A DNA stretch of 64,000 bases from Streptomyces orinoci (GTDB taxonomy: Bacteria > Actinomycetota > Actinomycetes > Streptomycetales > Streptomycetaceae), in contig NZ_PHNC01000014.1 in assembly GCF_003121295.1 (NCBI RefSeq), positions 88,594 through 152,593 on the forward strand, given 5' to 3'. Made by a program: the position numbers and the translations under genes. How positions within the stretch are numbered: the stretch's first letter is position 1; every line of letters starts with the position of its first letter. Below are positions 58,567-64,000 of this stretch, piece by piece. Below the pieces are notes generated by a model. The model ran no database searches and was not told the DNA's origin. It saw nothing but the letters and a program-made list of their open reading frames with translations.

Positions 58567-60054
58567 CTACCCCCGTGCCGCCCGTCGCAGCAGACCTGCC
58601 GTCAGCCAGCCGCCCAGCAACAGTGCGGCGGCGCCGACCAGTTGGCCGGACTGGACGCCGGAGGCGAAGGCTGCGGTGACCCGGCCGCGGGTGGCGGAGG
58701 AGGCCGCGGAGAGGGTGTCCGGGAGGGAGCCGTGGCTGGTGAGGCCCTCGGGGAGGAGGGCGGCGAAGCGGGAGCCCAGGACTGCGCCGAGGACGGCGAC
58801 GCCCAGGCCGTAACCGCATTCGCCCAGCGTGCCGTTGACGCCCGCGCCCACGCCCGCCTTGGCGGGCGGGATGGCGGACATGATGGCGTTGTGCATGGTG
58901 GGCATGGCCACGGCGATGCCGATGCCCATCAGGACCAGACCGGTGAGCATCCCGGCGTAGTGGTGTGAACCCAGCAGGGCGACCGCGGCCAGGCCGAGGC
59001 CGAGGACGGTCATGCCGGAGGCGATGGTGAGGGGGGTGCCCAGGCGGGCCGAGGTCCGGGCGCCGAGGGGGGTGAGGTTGACCAGGAGGACGGTCAGCGC
59101 CAGGGGAGCGGTGCGCAGGCCGGCGGCCATCGGGCCGTAGCCGAAGACGAATTGAAGGTGCTGGGTGAGCAGGAACATCGAGCCGCCCAGGCCGAAGGCG
59201 ACCAGGATGCCGCCGGTGACCGCGCCGGTGAAGCGGCGGTCGCGGAAGAAGGACATGTCCAGCATGGGGTGCGGGACATGGTGTTCCCAGGCGACAAAGG
59301 CGGTGAGGCCGGCCAGGCCGAGGAGGGCGGGGAGCAGGACCCGGCCGGAGAGCCAGCCGTGGTCCGGGCCGGAGATGATGGCATAGACCAGGGCGCTCAT
59401 ACCGATGGTGGAGAGCAGCGCGCCAAGGAGGTCGGGCCGGGTACCGTCCTGGGTTTTCGACTCGGGGACAAAGGCGACGGCGGCGGCCAGGCCCAGCAGG
59501 GCGACCGGGACGTTGACCAGGAAGATGGCGCCCCACCAGAAGCGGGCCAGCAGCGCGCCGCCGATCAGCGGGCCGGCCGCGGCGCCGATGGAGTTGACGG
59601 TGGCCCAGATGCCGATCGCCCGGGGACGTTCGGCATCGTCGAAGACCTGGACCACCACGGCCAGGGTGGTGGTGGTCAGCAGGGCGCCGCCGACGCCCAT
59701 TCCGGCCCGGGCGGCGATCAGCTGGCCGGGGGAGTGGGCGAAAGCGGCGGCTATGGAGCCCAGTCCGAAGACGGCCAGTCCGGCCAGCAGCATCAGCTTG
59801 CGGCCATAGCGGTCGGCGGCATTGCCCGCGGCGAGCAGCAGCCCGGCCTGGACCAGGGAGTAGGCGTTGATCATCCATTGGATGTCGGCGGTGCCGGCGC
59901 CCAGTTCCCTGGTGAGGGAGGGGATGGCCACGCCCAGGACGGTGTTGTCCAGCAGCACCGTGAGCTGGGCCAGGCAGATCACCGCCAGGATCAGCCACCG
60001 GGTGCGGTGGGCGGTGGGGCCGGGCTCGGTGGCGTGGGCGGCCACGGCTGGCAT
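58567..60054 (-). CDS. MFS exporter, 14-helix DHA2 (EmrB/QacA) type
   Basis: The 495-residue protein starts at an ATG after GGAG. It has 14 membrane segments, the motif C region GAAAGPLIGGALLARFWWG and the motif A loop GNAADRYGRKLMLLAG. It lies 76 bases downstream of the DesC-DesD gene on the same strand, so it may export desferrioxamine or a precursor; this is inferred from position only. Confidence 0.88.
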   Translation of the reverse strand: MPAVAAHATEPGPTAHRTRWLILAVICLAQLTVLLDNTVLGVAIPSLTRELGAGTADIQWMINAYSLVQAGLLLAAGNAADRYGRKLMLLAGLAVFGLGSIAAAFAHSPGQLIAARAGMGVGGALLTTTTLAVVVQVFDDAERPRAIGIWATVNSIGAAAGPLIGGALLARFWWGAIFLVNVPVALLGLAAAVAFVPESKTQDGTRPDLLGALLSTIGMSALVYAIISGPDHGWLSGRVLLPALLGLAGLTAFVAWEHHVPHPMLDMSFFRDRRFTGAVTGGILVAFGLGGSMFLLTQHLQFVFGYGPMAAGLRTAPLALTVLLVNLTPLGARTSARLGTPLTIASGMTVLGLGLAAVALLGSHHYAGMLTGLVLMGIGIAVAMPTMHNAIMSAIPPAKAGVGAGVNGTLGECGYGLGVAVLGAVLGSRFAALLPEGLTSHGSLPDTLSAASSATRGRVTAAFASGVQSGQLVGAAALLLGGWLTAGLLRRAARG

Positions 60055-60130
60055 AGGGACTCCAGAGGGGAAACGGAGCAGGACCGGCCCCGCCAGGGGC
60101 GGCGGGACCGGTCGGCGCGGGGGCGGGCTG

Positions 60131-62494
60131 TCAGGAACGCGGGGCGAAGCGGGCGATCGGGTTCTTGAGGGTGCCGGCGAACTGCAGGGCGGCGGAGGGG
60201 TCGGTCAGATCGACCATCTGCCGGTTGTTGCGCAGCTGGAGCCGGTTGAGGCAGGAGAGGGCGAATTCCTCGGTGAAGAGGTCGTACTCGCCGAAGCGGC
60301 CGGCCAGTTGGGGATTGCCGCGCTGGTAGTCGGCGATGCACTCGGCCACCGTGGACCAGAAGACGTCCTCGCTCAGGGTGCCGTCGGTGGCGAGGGTGGC
60401 GGCGAGGAAGCGGAAGAAGCAGTCGAAGACGTCCGTGAAGACGGACAGCACCTTCTCCTCGGGCGGGATCGCGGCGCGAATGCGCTCCACCTCCGGCGGA
60501 AGCTCCGCGTCCGGGTTCATGACCACGATCTCCTCGGCCAGGTCCTTGAAGACCATCCGTACCGGGGCGCCGTCCTCCAGAACCATGATGACGTTCTCGC
60601 CGTGCGGCATAAAGGCCAGATCGTAGGCGTAGAGGCAGTGCACCAGGGGGGTGAGGTAGGCGTCCAGGTAGCGGCGCAGCCACACCTCGGGGGCCAGACC
60701 GGACTGCTGGATGAGCGCGGCGGCGAAGGAGCCCCCGTCACGGTCCATATGGAGCAGGGAGGCCATGGTGGCCAGGCTCTGGCCGGGCTCCAGCAGTGCC
60801 ACCGGGCTCTCCCGCCACAGCGCCGCCAGCATCTTGCGGTACGGGGAGCCCTTGGCGGTGGCGGCCTCGTACTGCCGGTGGTGGTAGCCGATGGCGGCCC
60901 GCTCCCGGATGATGGCCAGACCGGTGCGCTTGAGCACCTCGTCGGCGTCGATCAGGCGGGCCAGCCAGTCGTTGATGGCGGGGGTGGCCTTCATGTACTC
61001 GGCCGAAAGCCCGCGCATAAAGCCCATGTTGAGCACCGAGAGGGCGGTCTTGACATAGTGCTTCTCGGGGGCGCTGGTGTTGAAGAAGGTGCGGATGGAC
61101 TGCTGGGCGAGGTAGGCGTCCTCGCCGTGTCCCAGGAAGACCAGGTCGCGGCGGGCCACTTCACCGGCGAAGGTCACCGCGAGCTTGTTCCACCACTGCC
61201 AGGGGTGGGCCGGGATCAGCAGATAGTCGTCCAGGTCCAGCCCCAGGCCGGTCATGGTGGCCCGGAACCGCTCCAGGACGGCGGGGCCCAGCTCGGCGTG
61301 GATCAGTTCCCGGTAGTCCAGGCCGGCCGAGCCGGAGAAGGTGGCCAGTTCCCGGCGGGCGGCCAGCCAGACCAGCTGGACGGGCGAGGCGGCCTCGGGG
61401 GCGTAGGCATGGTACTCGGCCGCGTCGAAGCCCAGGCGCCCGTTGTTGGCGACAAAGCAGGGGTGGCCCTCGGTCATCCCGGTCTCGATGGCCTGGAAGC
61501 CGGAGCGGGCCAGTTCGGCGGAACTCACCGGCGGGGCCGACAACTTGAAGGCCGAGCCGGCCAGGGTGCTGGAGATCTCCTCCAGATAGACCGGCAGGAT
61601 CTCATCGCTCAGGCCCAGGGCGCCGCGCAGTTCGGTGATCAGATCGACGGCGTCCAGCGGGAGGGCCGCACCGTCCCGGTGGCGGGTGATGCTCTCGGGA
61701 TCGATCTGCCAGTGGTCCAGGGCGAACAGCCGGGCCGCGAAGCGGTAGACCACCGAGCCGTCGTCGCTGTGGACGGCATAGCGGCCGTCGGGCAGGGGCT
61801 GGGGAGTCAGCAGGCGCTCATGGGAGAACTCGGCCAGAGCCTTACGCACCAGCAAACGGTTGGCGCGCGCCCAGAGTTCGGGGGTGAGGTGGGCGACCGG
61901 GTCGCCGGGGGTGGTGCTGGGGGGCATGGGATTTCCGTGGTTGCGGGCGGCCAGGAACTGTTCGCGGGTGCAGATGCTCAGCAGGGCGTCCTTCTCCGGT
62001 TTGGCGACGGTGCCCACCGCCTGGAAGCCAACGGCCGCGTTCAGGGCGTGCACCTTGGTGTTGCGTATATCGGGCTCCACCACCACCCGGCGGGTGGCCG
62101 GATCGGCGAAGAGCAGTTCCATCACGGTGGTGATCACGGCCAGGGTGAAGCCATGCAGCGGGGTGTCGGTGGGGGCGCACAGAAAGTGCATCCCCACATC
62201 GCCGGGCCGGGCGGGGTAGAGGCCGACCAGCTCCACCCTGGCCGGGTCATAGCGCTCCACCAGGAAGGCCGGGCGGCCGTTGTGCAGGCCGAGGAAGGCC
62301 TCGTGATGGGCATGGGCGTCGATATCGCGGTAGGCGCGTTCGACGTCGGCCACCGTGGCGTCCTGCATCATCCAGAACGCGGACTTGGGGTGGGTGACCC
62401 AGGAGTGCAGCAGCGGAGCGTCGGCCTCCGGGTCCAGCGGACGGACGGAGAACTCGCCCAGCCGGTCGTCGGTACGGGTGAGTGCGGTGATCAT
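60131..62494 (-). CDS. desCD: Fused acyltransferase-siderophore synthetase (DesC-DesD)
   Basis: The 787-residue protein has two parts. Residues 1-185 are a GNAT acyltransferase ([39 protein letters not shown]) like DesC, which acylates N-hydroxycadaverine. Residues about 195-787 are an IucA/IucC synthetase like DesD ([48 protein letters not shown]), which condenses and cyclises the units with ATP. In the S. coelicolor reference cluster desC and desD are separate genes; here no stop separates them. An in-frame ATG at the join has only a weak GGAAA site. The start overlaps the desB stop. Confidence 0.88.
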   Translation of the reverse strand: MITALTRTDDRLGEFSVRPLDPEADAPLLHSWVTHPKSAFWMMQDATVADVERAYRDIDAHAHHEAFLGLHNGRPAFLVERYDPARVELVGLYPARPGDVGMHFLCAPTDTPLHGFTLAVITTVMELLFADPATRRVVVEPDIRNTKVHALNAAVGFQAVGTVAKPEKDALLSICTREQFLAARNHGNPMPPSTTPGDPVAHLTPELWARANRLLVRKALAEFSHERLLTPQPLPDGRYAVHSDDGSVVYRFAARLFALDHWQIDPESITRHRDGAALPLDAVDLITELRGALGLSDEILPVYLEEISSTLAGSAFKLSAPPVSSAELARSGFQAIETGMTEGHPCFVANNGRLGFDAAEYHAYAPEAASPVQLVWLAARRELATFSGSAGLDYRELIHAELGPAVLERFRATMTGLGLDLDDYLLIPAHPWQWWNKLAVTFAGEVARRDLVFLGHGEDAYLAQQSIRTFFNTSAPEKHYVKTALSVLNMGFMRGLSAEYMKATPAINDWLARLIDADEVLKRTGLAIIRERAAIGYHHRQYEAATAKGSPYRKMLAALWRESPVALLEPGQSLATMASLLHMDRDGGSFAAALIQQSGLAPEVWLRRYLDAYLTPLVHCLYAYDLAFMPHGENVIMVLEDGAPVRMVFKDLAEEIVVMNPDAELPPEVERIRAAIPPEEKVLSVFTDVFDCFFRFLAATLATDGTLSEDVFWSTVAECIADYQRGNPQLAGRFGEYDLFTEEFALSCLNRLQLRNNRQMVDLTDPSAALQFAGTLKNPIARFAPRS

Positions 62495-63810
62495 GCGGAC
62501 TTCGCCTCCCGGGCGGCGCCGGGCACCCCGAACTCCTGGAAGGCGATGGACTTCTCCACCGGATAGACCTCGCGGCCCAGCATCTCCTTGATGATCCAGG
62601 AGTTGCGGTAGGCACCCATGCCCAGGTCGGGGGAGGTGATGCTGTGCGCGTGCACCGCCGCGTTCTGCAGGAAGACCCCATTGCCGGTGACGTCCACGCT
62701 GTAGTTGCGGGCCACCTCGAAGCGGCCCTTGCCGTCCCAGCGCAGCCGGTCATGGACCGGCGCCAGGAACTCCGGCACCTGGTAGCGGTAGCCGGTGGCC
62801 AGCACCAGGCCCTGGGTGTCCAGCGAGAACGCGGCCTGCTGCTCCTCATGGCGCAGCTCCAGGGTGTAGGTGGCGCTGCCGGTGTCATAACGGGCGCCGG
62901 TGAGCGCGGTGTTGGTCAGCAGCCGGGTCGGGGCCGGGCCCCGGCGGTTCTTGATGTAGAGCAGATCGAAAATGTCGTTGATGAGCTCGGAGTTGATGCC
63001 CTTGTATAGGTTCTTCTGCGTGTCCACCAGGCGGTCCCGGGTGGCGGGAGGCAGGGCGTGGAAGTAGTCCACATACTCCGGAGAGGTCATCTCCAGGGTG
63101 AGCTTGGTGTATTCCAGCGGGAAGAAGCGGGGGGAGCGGGTTACCCAGGTGAGCTGGTAGCCATGGGCGTCGATGTCCTGGAGGAGGTCGTAGTAGATCT
63201 CCGCCGCGCTCTGCCCGCTGCCCACGATGGTGATGCTCCGCTTGGCCTGGAGCGCGGACTTGTGCTCCAGATAACGGGAGTTGTGGATCAGGTCGCCGCC
63301 CAGGTCACGGCAGGTGTCCGGGATATACGCGGGGGTGCCGGTGCCCAGCACCAGACGCCGGGTACGGAAGGTACGGCGCTCACCGGTGGCGGTGAGCTCG
63401 GCGTGCACGGTGTAGAGCCGCTCCGCCTCGTCGTACTCGACCAGGGTGACCCGGTGCCCGAAGCGCACGCTGGTCAGCTGCTCGGCCGCCCAGCGGCAGT
63501 AGTCGCTGTACTCGGCACGCAGCGGATAGAAGCTCTCGCGTATATAGAAGGAGTACAGCCGCCCGTTCTGCTTGAGGTAGTTGAGGAAGGAGTAGGGCGA
63601 GGTGGGGTCGGCCAGGGTGACCAGGTCGGACATAAACGGCGTCTGGAGGGTGCTGTGTTCCAGCAGCATGCCGGGGTGCCAGTCGAAGGCGGCCCGGTCG
63701 TCCAGGAAGAGGCCGTTGAGTTCGGCGATCGGCTCGGTCAGACAGGCCAGACCCAGATTGAAGGGACCCAGGCCGATGGCGATGAAGTCATGCGGGGCTG
63801 CGGCGGACAC
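62491..63810 (-). CDS. desB: Lysine/cadaverine N-monooxygenase (DesB)
   Basis: The 439-residue flavoprotein has the FAD motif [14 protein letters not shown], the NADPH motif [16 protein letters not shown] and the C-terminal ATGYRY segment typical of N-hydroxylating monooxygenases. It hydroxylates cadaverine made by DesA, the second step of desferrioxamine synthesis. Its stop overlaps the start of desCD. Confidence 0.92.
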   Translation of the reverse strand: MSAAAPHDFIAIGLGPFNLGLACLTEPIAELNGLFLDDRAAFDWHPGMLLEHSTLQTPFMSDLVTLADPTSPYSFLNYLKQNGRLYSFYIRESFYPLRAEYSDYCRWAAEQLTSVRFGHRVTLVEYDEAERLYTVHAELTATGERRTFRTRRLVLGTGTPAYIPDTCRDLGGDLIHNSRYLEHKSALQAKRSITIVGSGQSAAEIYYDLLQDIDAHGYQLTWVTRSPRFFPLEYTKLTLEMTSPEYVDYFHALPPATRDRLVDTQKNLYKGINSELINDIFDLLYIKNRRGPAPTRLLTNTALTGARYDTGSATYTLELRHEEQQAAFSLDTQGLVLATGYRYQVPEFLAPVHDRLRWDGKGRFEVARNYSVDVTGNGVFLQNAAVHAHSITSPDLGMGAYRNSWIIKEMLGREVYPVEKSIAFQEFGVPGAAREAKSA

Positions 63811-63881
63811 GGTTGTCTTCCCAGTCTGTGTGAGGAGTTGAACGTCGGAAGGCGCGCTGTGAAGGGGCGCGGCGAAATGCC

Positions 63882-64000
63882 CTACGCGGCCCGCTCGCTG
63901 AGGAACCGCTCCGCGTGCCCCGCGATCAGATCCAGCACCTCGGCGATGTCGTCCGGTGTGGTCTGCGGGTTGAGCAGGGTGAACTTCAGATACTGACGGC
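63882..64000 (-). CDS. desA: Lysine decarboxylase DesA, C-terminal end (partial)
   Basis: The last 38 residues are readable ([20 protein letters not shown] then [13 protein letters not shown]). This is the typical C-terminus of the PLP-dependent DesA/diaminobutyrate-decarboxylase family. It makes cadaverine for desferrioxamine. The gene continues past the window edge, where an iron-regulated promoter is expected but cannot be seen. The 71-base gap to desB has no hairpin. Confidence 0.85.
   Translation of the reverse strand, partial: RQYLKFTLLNPQTTPDDIAEVLDLIAGHAERFLSERAA

Noticed and set aside
61920..61940. A separate desD start inside the fused desCD gene
   Set aside because: An in-frame ATG exists near 61928, but its ribosome site is weak and no stop ends the desC part, so a fusion is the direct reading. 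Internal initiation cannot be excluded.
1..64000. tRNA or rRNA genes, CRISPR arrays, transposases or phage genes
   Set aside because: I looked for CCA-ended cloverleaf-like segments, regular spaced repeats and transposase motifs and found none.

Overview
The window is high-GC actinobacterial DNA and almost certainly comes from a Streptomyces or a close relative. The evidence is the strong GC bias at third codon positions, frequent GTG/TTG starts, ATGA-overlapping operons, several leaderless promoters, Tat and Sec secreted hydrolases, a DmdR-type iron box, a chitosan-utilisation operon in the csnR-K order and a desferrioxamine biosynthesis locus. About 65 genes are supported. No tRNA, rRNA, CRISPR array or insertion sequence was seen.

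Layout. 1-5.8 kb: the tail of an unidentified gene, a beta-phosphoglucomutase/GH65 disaccharide phosphorylase pair, a hydrolase and a YceI protein. 5.8-15.1 kb: a secreted GH46 chitosanase divergent from a six-gene operon (ROK regulator, ABC importer for chitosan oligosaccharides, GH4 glycosidase, sugar kinase). Both divergent promoters carry a palindromic operator immediately downstream of the predicted transcription start. 15.4-20 kb: branched-chain aminotransferase, a CDA-fold deaminase, an aldo/keto reductase divergent from an ArsR-type regulator, and a glyoxalase-fold protein. 20-29 kb: two secreted trypsin-like proteases, a cyclophilin, a phosphatase, a secreted mycolyltransferase-fold esterase next to a LuxR-type regulator, and an MMPL exporter. 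29-33 kb: a short methionyl-tRNA synthetase preceded by what looks like a complete ribosome-mediated attenuator (leaderless 18-residue leader peptide with a Met-Met pair plus alternative hairpins), a free-standing B3/4 tRNA-editing-like protein, a GNAT enzyme and a VapBC-like pair with its own operator. 33-47 kb: CDF metal exporter, SDR, P450, M9 collagenase, SpoIIE-type phosphatase, methyltransferase, Tat-exported amidase, GDSL hydrolase, LysR and TetR regulators, and an imine-reductase-like enzyme behind duplicated TetR operators.

47-52 kb is a siderophore uptake locus: a siderophore-interacting reductase and a binding lipoprotein diverge from two FecCD permeases and an ATPase across a near-consensus iron box. 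52-58.5 kb is accessory and disturbed DNA: a TetX-like monooxygenase, an anchored esterase, a peptide deformylase, a decayed XRE regulator pseudogene, imperfect direct repeats flanking that deformylase/pseudogene block, and an intact XRE-TPR regulator with a small partner. 58.5-64 kb is the end of a desferrioxamine operon (desA end, desB, a fused desC-desD gene) followed by an MFS exporter. The two iron loci plausibly form one make-export-recapture circuit.

The observations most worth following are the methionine attenuator in front of the MetRS gene, the DesC-DesD gene fusion, the twin operators of the chitosan regulon, and the direct-repeat-flanked deformylase/pseudogene island.
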